From contig DBYD01000046.1 of the NCBI GenBank assembly GCA_002309855.1, positions 250 to 15,981 of the forward strand: 15,732 nucleotides of DNA, given 5' to 3'. Origin of the DNA: Bacteroidales bacterium UBA1195 (GTDB lineage: Bacteria; Bacteroidota; Bacteroidia; Bacteroidales; WCHB1-69). Under the pieces are notes generated by a model, which did not search any database, was not told the origin of the DNA, and saw only the letters and a list, made by a program, of their open reading frames with translations. Shown piece by piece: positions 7,268 to 15,526 of the stretch. A program made the translations under genes and the position numbers. Each line of letters begins with the position of its first letter. Within the stretch, counting starts at the first letter, position 1.

Positions 7268-7942
7268 ATGAAAAATAAAAATTTTGTTCTGATTCAGGCC
7301 GGACTGATTCTGGTCATTCTCGTACTCATTGTCGCGATTTACCGCTCCCTTTCACGACCGGAGAAATTCAATGAAGTGTATGAAGCACGGAAGGCCGAGG
7401 TCATCCAAAAGCTTTCGGACATCCGCACCCTGCAAACCTTCTATAAAAACGAAAAAGGCTCGTATGCAGGGAATTTTGACCAACTGAAGGATTTCTGGGA
7501 AAACGGAAAGATGCGCGTGGTTGTCAAAGAGGGCAACGTTCCCGACTCCATGACAGAGGCTCAGGCCATAAAACTGAAACTGGTCAGAAGGGACACTGTG
7601 GTCCTGAACGCGAAAGAGGAGATGGTAAAAACCCTCCCCAACCTGGACATCAACACATTCGACCTTGTACCATATTCCGGGAAAGAGCAGTTCCTGATTG
7701 CCGCAGACACCCTGCGTACCGGAAATGTTCCTGTGCAGGTATATGAAGTCAAGGCGCTCCGCTCCCAATACATGAAAAACCTGGACAACGACCCGCGCGT
7801 CAGGAAGGCTTTCCTTGGAAAACTGCTTTACGGCAACATGCAGAAACAGTTCCTTGGACCTGACTACAACTACAAGGATAATGTCATTGACCTGATTCTG
7901 GGCTCACTGACAGAGGCCTCCACCAACGGCAACTGGCAATAG
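7268..7942 (+). CDS. Single-pass membrane protein, first gene of the rsmD-yicC-rlmB gene set
   Basis: A 224-residue protein of unknown function. A short basic N-terminus (MKNKN) is followed by one hydrophobic helix at about residues 7-26, then a charged stretch of about 200 residues with no further membrane span, so the bulk probably faces the periplasm. Residues about 36-60 are rich in Lys and Glu and likely helical. The N-terminal helix followed by a soluble domain faintly recalls pilin-like or pseudopilin proteins, but no prepilin peptidase site (G before F/M-xxxE) is present, so that is not claimed. The stop codon abuts the ATG of the DUF3822 gene, which indicates co-transcription and possibly coupled translation. 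Confidence 0.85.
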   Translation: MKNKNFVLIQAGLILVILVLIVAIYRSLSRPEKFNEVYEARKAEVIQKLSDIRTLQTFYKNEKGSYAGNFDQLKDFWENGKMRVVVKEGNVPDSMTEAQAIKLKLVRRDTVVLNAKEEMVKTLPNLDINTFDLVPYSGKEQFLIAADTLRTGNVPVQVYEVKALRSQYMKNLDNDPRVRKAFLGKLLYGNMQKQFLGPDYNYKDNVIDLILGSLTEASTNGNWQ

Positions 7943-8755
7943 ATGGGCACCCGGATCACCTTTCGGTACAAGAACGACGACAAACCGGATAACCTCTCCG
8001 CCCACGTAAAAAGCATCCGTTTTTGGGACAAAGGGTTCTGCATTGCCATTTTTGACCCTGCAAACCGTCATGTGGCCCTGATAGAAGAGCATCTGTTTGA
8101 AGAGGACTACCCGCTGAACGGGAAAATGCACCTGCTTTCGGAAACAGAAGGGCAATGGCAAACCGGAGGCGGAATCCGTTGGATTTGTTTCAACCGGCCA
8201 CATGCCCAAATCCCGAAAGAGCTGTTCAACGAAGCGGACAAAAACCTCTATCTCCAGCTGCTGACAGACACGCCATACAAATTCACCCCAATGGAGGAAC
8301 TGGTGGAAGCATTCGGACTATACAACCTTTCCGGATGGGACAAGAACCTGTACCACGAAATCCTTTCCCTCCATCCGGATGTCCGGTTGCAAAGCGGAAT
8401 TTACCTTCTGCTCCAACTGCTTGCCCGTCAGGAAGGCATCAGGAAAATGGTGGCGTTCGTGGAGGACGGTCATCTGGACATTGCTGCGGCAGATGGGAAA
8501 AAAATGTTAGGAACAAACAGTTTTGCATTCAACAATCCGAACGACTTCCTATATTATTTCGCCGGATTCGCCCACAACACATTCGGTTCCGCACAAGATG
8601 TCAGCATGTACATCGGTGGGGAGGTGGAGGAGAATTCCATGATCTATACCTTCACCAAAAAATTCTTCCCCTCCCTGCGGTTACTGGACAGCGGGGTTCC
8701 ATTCATCCAGCAGGAGCAGCACCGTTACTGCGACCTGCTTTTTCAGGAAGAATAG
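7943..8755 (+). CDS. DUF3822 family protein
   Basis: A 270-residue cytoplasmic-looking protein without signal peptide or membrane segment. From its position directly upstream of rsmD and its overall pattern I assign it to DUF3822, a Bacteroidota family of unknown function. Alternating beta strands and helices and a half-way repeat of topology suggest an actin/hexokinase-like (ASKHA) fold, but clear phosphate-binding motifs are not visible, so this is tentative. The ATG follows the preceding stop codon without a gap, and two bases separate its stop from rsmD. The tight linkage suggests a role in ribosome or RNA metabolism or in regulating a neighbour, but nothing in the sequence shows an activity. 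Confidence 0.8.
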   Translation: MGTRITFRYKNDDKPDNLSAHVKSIRFWDKGFCIAIFDPANRHVALIEEHLFEEDYPLNGKMHLLSETEGQWQTGGGIRWICFNRPHAQIPKELFNEADKNLYLQLLTDTPYKFTPMEELVEAFGLYNLSGWDKNLYHEILSLHPDVRLQSGIYLLLQLLARQEGIRKMVAFVEDGHLDIAAADGKKMLGTNSFAFNNPNDFLYYFAGFAHNTFGSAQDVSMYIGGEVEENSMIYTFTKKFFPSLRLLDSGVPFIQQEQHRYCDLLFQEE

Positions 8756-8757
8756 CC

Positions 8758-9297
8758 ATGCGGATCATCAGCGGAAACCATCGGGGAAAGAAAATCAATG
8801 CACCGGAAGGGCTGCCGGTACGTCCGACCACTGACATGGCGAAGGAGAGCCTCTTCAACATCCTTAACAACTATTTTTTCTTTGACAACATACGTGTGCT
8901 GGATCTGTTCGCAGGCACCGGGAACATTAGTTACGAGTTCGCCGCACGCGGCGCATTGTCAGTACTTTCCGTGGACATCCACCAGCAGTGTGTCCAGTTC
9001 ATGAACAGGACCGCAAATGCACTGCAGTTTGAAAATATGCGCGCTGTCAAGGCCGATGCGCTCCCTTTTCTTGGCCACTGCATGCAGCAGTTCAATGTCA
9101 TCTTTGCCGACCCGCCATACGACTGGGAACAGTATGACAAGATACCGGAACTGGTTTTCGGGCAGCAACTTCTGCTGCCGGACGGTTTTCTGGTAATTGA
9201 ACATCCGCATGATCACCGGTTTGACACACTGCCCCATTTTTTCCAGCACCGCTCATACGGCAAAGTGAATTTCAGTTTTTTTGCAGAAAATCTATAA
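8758..9297 (+). CDS. rsmD: 16S rRNA (guanine966-N2)-methyltransferase RsmD
   Basis: A 179-residue Rossmann-fold methyltransferase that uses S-adenosylmethionine to methylate N2 of a guanine in the 30S head (G966 in E. coli numbering). Family signatures are the N-terminus MRIISGNHRGKK, VRPTTDMAKESLFNIL, the SAM-binding motif LDLFAGTGN (residues 48-56) and the catalytic DPPY (118-121). Length is typical. The open frame extends upstream to 8155, but that extension overlaps the DUF3822 gene in another frame, and RsmD proteins begin at the MRII start. The start lies two bases after the DUF3822 stop, and yicC begins 11 bases after its end. Confidence 0.95.
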   Translation: MRIISGNHRGKKINAPEGLPVRPTTDMAKESLFNILNNYFFFDNIRVLDLFAGTGNISYEFAARGALSVLSVDIHQQCVQFMNRTANALQFENMRAVKADALPFLGHCMQQFNVIFADPPYDWEQYDKIPELVFGQQLLLPDGFLVIEHPHDHRFDTLPHFFQHRSYGKVNFSFFAENL

Positions 9298-9308
9298 CGG
9301 GTACAGAT

Positions 9309-10184
9309 ATGCTACAATCCATGACAGGCTTCGGAAACAGCACCCTGCAAGGCGAAGCGATCATACTGACAGTCAACATCAAAAGCATCAACTCCAAACA
9401 GTTTGACTTTACCCTGAAATGGCCTTCGGAGCTGAAGGAGGTGGGAAAAGAGAATGAAATCCGCCAATTGGTAATGGAGAGGCTCTCAAGGGGGAAAATT
9501 GAATGCTCCGTCTCCATCGACAAAAAGGAGACAGCGGAAGCGCCACACATCAACAAGCAGCTTATAAAGCAATACTACCGGACATTCCGTGAAATTTCAG
9601 ACGAGCTGGGCATCCATGAGGATCTGCTTTCCATCGTAATGAAAATGCCTGATGTGATAGAATCCCCGCACTACGAGCTGGATGACACCCTGTGGAAACA
9701 GCTTGAAAACACCATCATTGAAGCCTGTGACCGAGCGGTGGCAAGCCGCTGTGAGGAGGGTGCCGCGCTGGCTGAGGATTTCAAAAAACGCATACAGCTT
9801 ATTCTGGACTATCTGGACGAAATCGAACCGTTAGAGAACAACCGCATCGGCCAGATCAAGGGGCGGCTGTACAAGTCGCTTGCGGACAACCGCGACCAGT
9901 TCCAGAACTTTGACGAGAACCGGCTGGAGCAGGAGATAATCTTCTATCTTGAAAAACTGGACTTTACAGAGGAGAAAGTACGGCTGCGCAAACACTGCGC
10001 CTACTTCCTTGAAACCATGAAGGAGCCGCTTAACGGCAAGAAGTTGGCATTCATCAGCCAGGAGATAGGACGGGAAATCAATACATTGGGTTCAAAAGCC
10101 TGCCAGGCTGAAATCCAGCAGTGGGTCGTCAAGATGAAGGACGAGCTGGAGAAAATCAAGGAGCAGCTGGCTAACATCCTCTAA
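9309..10184 (+). CDS. yicC: YicC/YloC-family endoribonuclease
   Basis: A 291-residue protein of the YicC family. The N-terminal signature is SMTGFG (residues 4-9), followed by VNIKSINSKQFD and a conserved RGKIECSVSI strand. The C-terminal DUF1732 region includes RLRKHCAYF and the family-typical GREINTLGSKA segment. Members are Mg/Mn-dependent endoribonucleases linked to stress survival and small-RNA turnover in other bacteria. Length is typical and both ends are intact. In many Bacteroidota yicC is followed by gmk (guanylate kinase); here an rlmB-like gene follows 12 bases later. The ATG at 9309 directly precedes the conserved motif. Confidence 0.93.
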   Translation: MLQSMTGFGNSTLQGEAIILTVNIKSINSKQFDFTLKWPSELKEVGKENEIRQLVMERLSRGKIECSVSIDKKETAEAPHINKQLIKQYYRTFREISDELGIHEDLLSIVMKMPDVIESPHYELDDTLWKQLENTIIEACDRAVASRCEEGAALAEDFKKRIQLILDYLDEIEPLENNRIGQIKGRLYKSLADNRDQFQNFDENRLEQEIIFYLEKLDFTEEKVRLRKHCAYFLETMKEPLNGKKLAFISQEIGREINTLGSKACQAEIQQWVVKMKDELEKIKEQLANIL

Positions 10185-10196
10185 TTATTTTTGAAA

Positions 10197-10952
10197 ATGA
10201 TGCACAAGCAACCCAAAAGCAATCTGCTGGTATACGGCCTGCACCCGACTTTGGAGGCTCTGCACGCGCACAAGAGCATCGACCGCATCCTGTTCCGCAA
10301 GGGGCTTTATGGCGAGCGGTTTCAGGAGATATTCCAATATGTCCGGGAGGAGGGCATCCCCTTCCAATATGTTCCGAACGAAAGGCTCAACCGCCTGACA
10401 CGCGGCAACCACCAGGGAGTGATCTGCCTGATCTCGCCCATCCAGTACGAGGACATAACCCAAATTGTCCCCTTTCTGTTCGAGAACGGCAGAACGCCGC
10501 TGCTGCTCTACCTTGACAAGGTGACCGACGTGCGGAACCTCGGCGCAATCGCACGCACCGCCGTATGCGCCGGTGTGGATGCCATAATAGTTCCGGCAAA
10601 GAACACGGCAAGAATCAACGAGGATGCGGTGAAGGCCTCATCCGGCGCACTGCACAAAATCCCAATATGCCGCCACGACAACATTCCGGAAACGCTCACA
10701 TACCTGAAGGAGAGCGGAATTGAGATAGTCGCCTGTACGGAAAAGGCGGAGGCGGCCTACTACGGACAAAGCTACGACAAGCCGCTGTGCGTGGTGATGG
10801 GCAGCGAAGGGGAAGGCATAAGCCCGGCAATACTTGAACTTTGCGACCGCAGCGTCCGCATCCCGATGACCGGGGAGATCGAATCTCTGAACGTCTCCGT
10901 CGCCACCGGAATCCTGCTTTTTGAAGTCTTCCGGCAACGGAGCGTGGAATAA
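10197..10952 (+). CDS. rlmB: SpoU/TrmH-family rRNA (guanosine-2'-O)-methyltransferase, RlmB-like
   Basis: A 251-residue SPOUT-class RNA methyltransferase. An N-terminal substrate-binding domain (about 8-85: VYGLHPTLEAL, RLTRGNHQGV) precedes the knotted SAM-binding domain with all three SpoU motifs: DVRNLGAIARTA (residues 111-122), VMGSEGEGIS (200-209) and IPMTGEIESLNVSVATGILLF (222-242). The N-terminal domain and motif set fit RlmB, which methylates the 2'-OH of G2251 (E. coli numbering) in the 23S rRNA P-loop. A related tRNA or rRNA target cannot be excluded. A TTG at 10191 is in frame, but the ATG at 10197 (or 10200) is more likely. The secreted protease gene follows 12 bases after the stop. 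Confidence 0.92.
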   Translation: MMHKQPKSNLLVYGLHPTLEALHAHKSIDRILFRKGLYGERFQEIFQYVREEGIPFQYVPNERLNRLTRGNHQGVICLISPIQYEDITQIVPFLFENGRTPLLLYLDKVTDVRNLGAIARTAVCAGVDAIIVPAKNTARINEDAVKASSGALHKIPICRHDNIPETLTYLKESGIEIVACTEKAEAAYYGQSYDKPLCVVMGSEGEGISPAILELCDRSVRIPMTGEIESLNVSVATGILLFEVFRQRSVE

Positions 10953-10964
10953 ACCCGAAGCGTC

Positions 10965-13205
10965 ATGCATAAGAGATCCCTGATCCCGCTGCTCTTTTTC
11001 CTGTGCACACTCCTCCCACTCCGCGGACAGGAGGGGGGCCTTCCCTACAGTTTCACACATGCCGTATCCCCCATCGTCCCGACGGAAGTGATGCCGGCGG
11101 TTGACATGGAGGCGGCCCGCACAATGGAGGCGGAGGCGGACAAACGGGGCGAATACACTTTCGGTGTGGAGATTCCCGTGCAGCTGAGCACGCTCAATTC
11201 TGGCCTGTGGGAGAACCTTCCCGACGGCGGAAGGCTCTGGAGGCTTGGGCTCCGCTCCGATTCGGCCTGTTCCATAAACCTGCAGTTCGGACGGCTCCAT
11301 CTGCAGGAAGGCGCGACACTGCACATATACACTGCCGACCACAGCCACATTTCCGGCGCATACACATCCGCAAACCATCTGCCTGGGGGCGGGTTCGCCA
11401 CCCCGTTGCTGCCCGGCGGCCAAATTGTGCTGGAATACCGCGAGCCGCCCACGACGGACGATGAGGCGATAATCATGATTTCAACCGTTGTGCACGGATA
11501 CAAGGACTTCTTTTTCCAGAAAGGGAAATACGGGAATTCAGGGAGGTGCAACATTGACATACGCTGCAAGGAGGGTGATGGCTATCAGCAGGCCCGGAGG
11601 GCTGTCTGCATGATCCTGAACGGCTCGAAAATACTCTGCAGCGGCACGTTGGTCAACAACACCGCCAGGGACCGCACGCCATACCTGCTCACCGCATATC
11701 ACTGCCTCAACACCGCCCAGGCATCAAACATGGTGTTCATTTTCCAGCACGAGGCGGACAACTGCCAGAGTTCCACATATCAGGAAGGATTCTCAATCAC
11801 CGGTGCGACCGTGGTGGCCAAAAACTACGACTCCGATTTCGCCCTGCTGAAACTCAGCCGCACACCACCCACCTATTTCCACACCTACTACGCAGGATGG
11901 AACTGCAACGATACGGCGGCATCCTCAGCCGTAAGCATACACCATCCCTCCGGAGATGTGAAGAAAATATCTGTCTGTAACCAGAAACTTGCCGAAAGCG
12001 ACAACAACGGGGAATCCTTCGGTAACACCCACTGGAAGGTCCCCTTCTGGTCAAAAGGCACCACCGAAGGCGGCTCGTCAGGATGCGGGCTCTTCAACGC
12101 ACAGCAGCAGGTGATCGGACAGCTGGACGGCGGCACAGCCAGCTGCCTGTACCAGGAGGGATACGATGTGTTCGGGAAACTGGCCTACTCATGGGAGAGC
12201 GGAGATATCCACAATGCCGGACAACGGCTGAAGGACTGGCTTGACCCCCTGCACACCGGAGCGACAATGCTCAACGGCCTGGATCCGGACTCCTCCGACT
12301 ATGAAACCGACGTGCAGCTGCTCGAACTGCTGCAGCCCGATATGGAGGAATGCCGCATGACACTGAAGCCGTCCGTATGCTGGAGCAATAACGGCAACCT
12401 GCCTGTCACCGACATTCAGATACACTACATGCTGGACTCCCTCCCACCACGCAGCATCACACGGCAGGGAAACTGGAAATATGGCAGCCTTGACACCGTG
12501 GTCATCGATACACTGCACGGCCTTGCCGAAGGAATGCACAGCCTGCTTGTATGGGTCTCATTCCAGGGTGACGCGAACAGCGCGAACGACACCCTCCGGA
12601 GCAATTTCGCATACCACCGTGGCGCATCAGCCAGCTGGGAGGTCAGGACAGACTATTATCCCTCACAAACGCATTGGATACTCAAAACAGCGTCCGGCGA
12701 CACCATCGCGAAGAATCCGGAACCGCTGAATTTCTCCACCACATATCGCGACACCTTCTGCCTGCAGGAGGGATGTTACGACTTCATTATCACGGACAGC
12801 GCCGGGGACGGCCTGACCGGAAGGGACGGCGGATGGCAGGGCAGCTTCCATCTTTTCCTGCAGGGACGCTGCATCCGCTCCGGCATCGATTTCGGATACC
12901 GCGACAGCATCCGCTTTTGTGTGGACAGCACCGTTTCGATCCGCCATATCCCGTTCGGAGCACAAGGCAGCCGTCTCACAATCTTCCCAAACCCGTGCCA
13001 GGAGCAGCTGCGGCTGCGCATCGCCCCGCTGCAGGAGAGCAGCCACCGTTATGAAATCTATTCCATGGAGGGGCGCAAGCTGATGGAGGGGGAGTTTTCC
13101 GGCAGCGAAACCGTCATTGACGTGCAGTCGCTGCATAAAGGCCCCTACCTTTTACGCACATACGGAGGCAGGGGGCAGTTCAACAAACTCTTTGTCAAAG
13201 AGTAG
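10965..13205 (+). CDS. T9SS-secreted lysyl endopeptidase-like serine protease
   Basis: A 746-residue exported protease. A signal peptide ends around residue 21. An N-terminal pro-region (about 40-195) resembles that of the protein at 72, with PDGGRLWRL against PDGDRLWHL. The S1 domain (about 200-435) has a complete triad: LTAYHC (His246), SDFALLKL (Asp291) and TEGGSSGCG (Ser372). It also has the IHHPSGDVKKI stretch of lysyl-endopeptidase relatives, so cleavage after Lys is plausible but not shown. A CARDB-like module (about 445-550) follows, then a segment (about 560-660) with Cys-rich GCYDFIITDSAGDG, a motif common in secreted Bacteroidota proteins. The T9SS sorting domain (about 670-746: FPNPCQEQL, HKGPYLLRTYG, KLFVKE) ends the protein. 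It is unusual in lying 12 bases after a housekeeping rRNA methyltransferase gene. Confidence 0.93.
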   Translation: MHKRSLIPLLFFLCTLLPLRGQEGGLPYSFTHAVSPIVPTEVMPAVDMEAARTMEAEADKRGEYTFGVEIPVQLSTLNSGLWENLPDGGRLWRLGLRSDSACSINLQFGRLHLQEGATLHIYTADHSHISGAYTSANHLPGGGFATPLLPGGQIVLEYREPPTTDDEAIIMISTVVHGYKDFFFQKGKYGNSGRCNIDIRCKEGDGYQQARRAVCMILNGSKILCSGTLVNNTARDRTPYLLTAYHCLNTAQASNMVFIFQHEADNCQSSTYQEGFSITGATVVAKNYDSDFALLKLSRTPPTYFHTYYAGWNCNDTAASSAVSIHHPSGDVKKISVCNQKLAESDNNGESFGNTHWKVPFWSKGTTEGGSSGCGLFNAQQQVIGQLDGGTASCLYQEGYDVFGKLAYSWESGDIHNAGQRLKDWLDPLHTGATMLNGLDPDSSDYETDVQLLELLQPDMEECRMTLKPSVCWSNNGNLPVTDIQIHYMLDSLPPRSITRQGNWKYGSLDTVVIDTLHGLAEGMHSLLVWVSFQGDANSANDTLRSNFAYHRGASASWEVRTDYYPSQTHWILKTASGDTIAKNPEPLNFSTTYRDTFCLQEGCYDFIITDSAGDGLTGRDGGWQGSFHLFLQGRCIRSGIDFGYRDSIRFCVDSTVSIRHIPFGAQGSRLTIFPNPCQEQLRLRIAPLQESSHRYEIYSMEGRKLMEGEFSGSETVIDVQSLHKGPYLLRTYGGRGQFNKLFVKE

Positions 13206-13208
13206 GAA

Positions 13209-15365
13209 TTAATCGTTCACAAACAGGAAATCAATCTGCTTTTTAGCCAGATCAACGCCGCGCACCGTGATTTTCGCACGCCCGCCCAACTGGTAGATGC
13301 GTCCGCTGCGCTGGCCGATGTAGCGGTAGTTCTCCTCATCCAGATAGTAGAAGTCGTCGTTCAGGGTCTTCACGGAGACCATTCCCTCGCACTTGCTGCC
13401 GTCAAGCTGCACCCAGATTCCCCACTTGCTCACACCCGAGACCAGCCCCTCGAACACCTGCCCCACCTTGTCGGAGAGGTAGAGAGCCTGCATATATTTG
13501 ACGGAGGTGCGCTCCGCCTCCGTAGCACGCTGCTCCATGTCGGAGGAATGCTTGCACTTCTCCTCCAGCAGCGTCTTGTCGGCAGCAGGCTCGCCCTTCA
13601 TGTAGCGGGTAAGCAGCCGGTGCACCATCAGGTCGGGATAGCGGCGGATTGGCGAGGTGAAGTGGGTGTAGTATTTGAAGCCAAGCCCGTAATGGCCGAT
13701 ATTGTCAGTGGAATAGACGGCACGCTGCATTGTACGGATGGCCAGCTGCTCGATCAGGTGCTGCTCGCCCTTGCCCTCCACCTCGGTGAAGAGCCGGTTC
13801 ATCGAATTGGCCAGCCCCTTGCGTGACTTCATCTGCAGGGCATAGCCGAACTTGCCTATGAAGTTGTTGAAGGTGCCGATCTTATCCTCCAGAGGCTGGT
13901 CATGCACACGGTATACGAACGGTTTGGCCTCCGCACCCTGCGGCACCTTGCCGATGAGTTCGGCCACCTTCTTGTTGGCCAGCAGCATGTATTCCTCCAC
14001 CAGACGGTTTGAGTCCTTCTCCTCACGGATGTATACATCCACAGGCTTGCCCTTTTCGTCCAGCACAAACTTCACCTCCTCCGAGCCGAAGTTGATGGCG
14101 CCCTTTTCGTAGCGTTGCGCACGCATCTTTTTGGCCAGCTGGTCCAACTGTCGGATTTCGGCGGCATACTCCCCTTCGCCGCTTTCAATGATGGCCTGCA
14201 CCTCGTCGTAATTGAAGCGGCGGTCGGAATGGATCACAGTCCGGCCTATCCACTGCTTCAAGATTTTGGCCTCCCCGTCCAGCACAAACACGGCTGAAAA
14301 GCAGAGCTTGTCCTCATGCGGACGGAGCGAGCAGACCTGGTTGCAGAGCTTTTCGGGCAGCATGGGGATGGTGCGGTCCACCAGATATACGGAGGTGGCG
14401 CGGTTCAGCGCCTCAGCATCGATGGCGGTGTTCGGACGCACGTAATAGGAGACATCCGCAATATGCACACCCACCTGGAAGGTGCCGTTGCCCAAATCCT
14501 TGAAGGAGATGGCGTCGTCATAGTCCTTGGCGTCCGCCGGGTCGATGGTGATGGTGAGCGTCTCCCTGAAATCGCGGCGCGAATGCAGCTCCTTTTCAGG
14601 AATCTCCGCAGGCAGCGCCTCCGCCTCCTTCTCCACCTGGGCGGAAAACTCGTTGGTGAAGTTCTGGTCGAGCAGGATGGACATCATCTCCACCTCGTTG
14701 TCGCCGGGGTAGCCCAGCACCCGCGTGATTTCCACCACCGGATTGCGCATGTTGTCGGGCCACTCAACCAGCTTGGCCACCACCTTCTGCCCGTCCCTGG
14801 CGCCGCGCAGGTTGTCCCCGGAGACCATGGCCGAGAAGGAGTTGCCGATATCGTCAAAGGTGAAATAGCGGATGTTCCGCGAAATGCGCAAGGTGCCCAC
14901 ATAACGCTGCTTGTCGCGCCTGACCACCTCCACCACGCGCCCCTCCGGCCTTTTGCCACGGCGGGAAGGGAAAAGGTGCACCTTCACCACATCGCCGTTC
15001 AGCGCCTTGCCGGTGTTGTTGGCTGCGATGAAGATGTCCTCCAGCTCCGTGTTGTCCGGAATCAGATAGGCCTTTCCTGTCTGCTTCATGCTGATGCGCC
15101 CCTGGATCACCTTCCGCACATCCGCCTCCAGATGAATCGGGTTCAGCTTATATTTTCCGCGGTTGGCCGACACGAGGATGGCCGATGCCAGCATCTGCTC
15201 CAGCGCGGCGTGGATATGCTGCCGCTTCTCCTTGTCGGTCACGCCTAACTTGGCGGCCAGCTGCTTTACGTTAAAAGGCTGGTAGGGCGATTTGGCGAAA
15301 ACCTCCGCCAGTTTCTGTTCAATGCTTTCGTCCTTGGGCTTCCTGTTTTTGCTTCTTCTTGTCAT
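13209..15365 (-). CDS. rnr: Ribonuclease R (3'-5' exoribonuclease)
   Basis: A 718-residue RNase II/RNB-family exoribonuclease that degrades structured RNA processively from the 3' end and takes part in rRNA quality control and mRNA turnover. Domains in order: a basic N-terminus with a winged-helix-like segment (about 15-75), two cold-shock-type OB folds (about 85-260), the RNB catalytic domain with IDPADAKDYDDAIS (Asp275, Asp281, Asp283 and Asp284, the metal-binding set), and a C-terminal S1 domain (about 632-715). The long Lys-rich tail of E. coli RNase R is absent. The open frame runs upstream to 15638, but that would overlap the divergent gene at 15527. The ATG at 15365 gives the normal basic start MTRRSKNRKPK. 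Its stop lies three bases from the stop of the converging protease gene. Confidence 0.95.
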   Translation of the reverse strand: MTRRSKNRKPKDESIEQKLAEVFAKSPYQPFNVKQLAAKLGVTDKEKRQHIHAALEQMLASAILVSANRGKYKLNPIHLEADVRKVIQGRISMKQTGKAYLIPDNTELEDIFIAANNTGKALNGDVVKVHLFPSRRGKRPEGRVVEVVRRDKQRYVGTLRISRNIRYFTFDDIGNSFSAMVSGDNLRGARDGQKVVAKLVEWPDNMRNPVVEITRVLGYPGDNEVEMMSILLDQNFTNEFSAQVEKEAEALPAEIPEKELHSRRDFRETLTITIDPADAKDYDDAISFKDLGNGTFQVGVHIADVSYYVRPNTAIDAEALNRATSVYLVDRTIPMLPEKLCNQVCSLRPHEDKLCFSAVFVLDGEAKILKQWIGRTVIHSDRRFNYDEVQAIIESGEGEYAAEIRQLDQLAKKMRAQRYEKGAINFGSEEVKFVLDEKGKPVDVYIREEKDSNRLVEEYMLLANKKVAELIGKVPQGAEAKPFVYRVHDQPLEDKIGTFNNFIGKFGYALQMKSRKGLANSMNRLFTEVEGKGEQHLIEQLAIRTMQRAVYSTDNIGHYGLGFKYYTHFTSPIRRYPDLMVHRLLTRYMKGEPAADKTLLEEKCKHSSDMEQRATEAERTSVKYMQALYLSDKVGQVFEGLVSGVSKWGIWVQLDGSKCEGMVSVKTLNDDFYYLDEENYRYIGQRSGRIYQLGGRAKITVRGVDLAKKQIDFLFVND

Positions 15366-15437
15366 TGTCTTGTAATAATATGACAGTATAACGCGGTTAT
15401 TGCAGAAAAATTTTGCCCGCATGGCAGAAAGATGCGA

Positions 15438-15445
15438 CAAATGTT
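15438..15445 (-). promoter_or_regulatory. Candidate rnr promoter -7 element
   Basis: On the minus strand AACATTTG differs from TAnnTTTG at one position and follows a T run, the same arrangement seen at the other candidate promoters here. It would give a 5' leader of roughly 65-70 bases before the rnr ATG at 15365. This is the best match in the 161-base divergent region but is imperfect. Confidence 0.3.
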
Positions 15446-15462
15446 GTGGCGAAAAAAATACG

Positions 15463-15526
15463 CCCCGTGCGGTGAAAATCCGTATCCCATTTTTTAGTAC
15501 CTTTGCAAAATCAAAAACACACGCCC
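15463..15526 (+). promoter_or_regulatory. Conserved 64-bp promoter/leader block of the second AAA-ATPase-like gene
   Basis: This block matches the one at 4669-4732 (opposite strand) at 60 of 64 positions without gaps. It carries TACCTTTG (15498-15505), a TAnnTTTG match, after a T run, and ends directly at the ATG at 15527. An in-frame TGA at 15473-15475 shows that the block is not translated with the gene. Confidence 0.7.

Noticed and set aside
8155..8757. N-terminal extension of rsmD
   Set aside because: It is an out-of-frame overlap with the DUF3822 gene, and RsmD begins at the conserved MRIISG start.
14316..15248. Long plus-strand open frame (310 codons) inside rnr
   Set aside because: It is wholly antisense to the well-supported RNase R gene. 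Its His-, Val- and Leu-rich composition is that of a reverse-complement shadow, and it has no recognisable domain.
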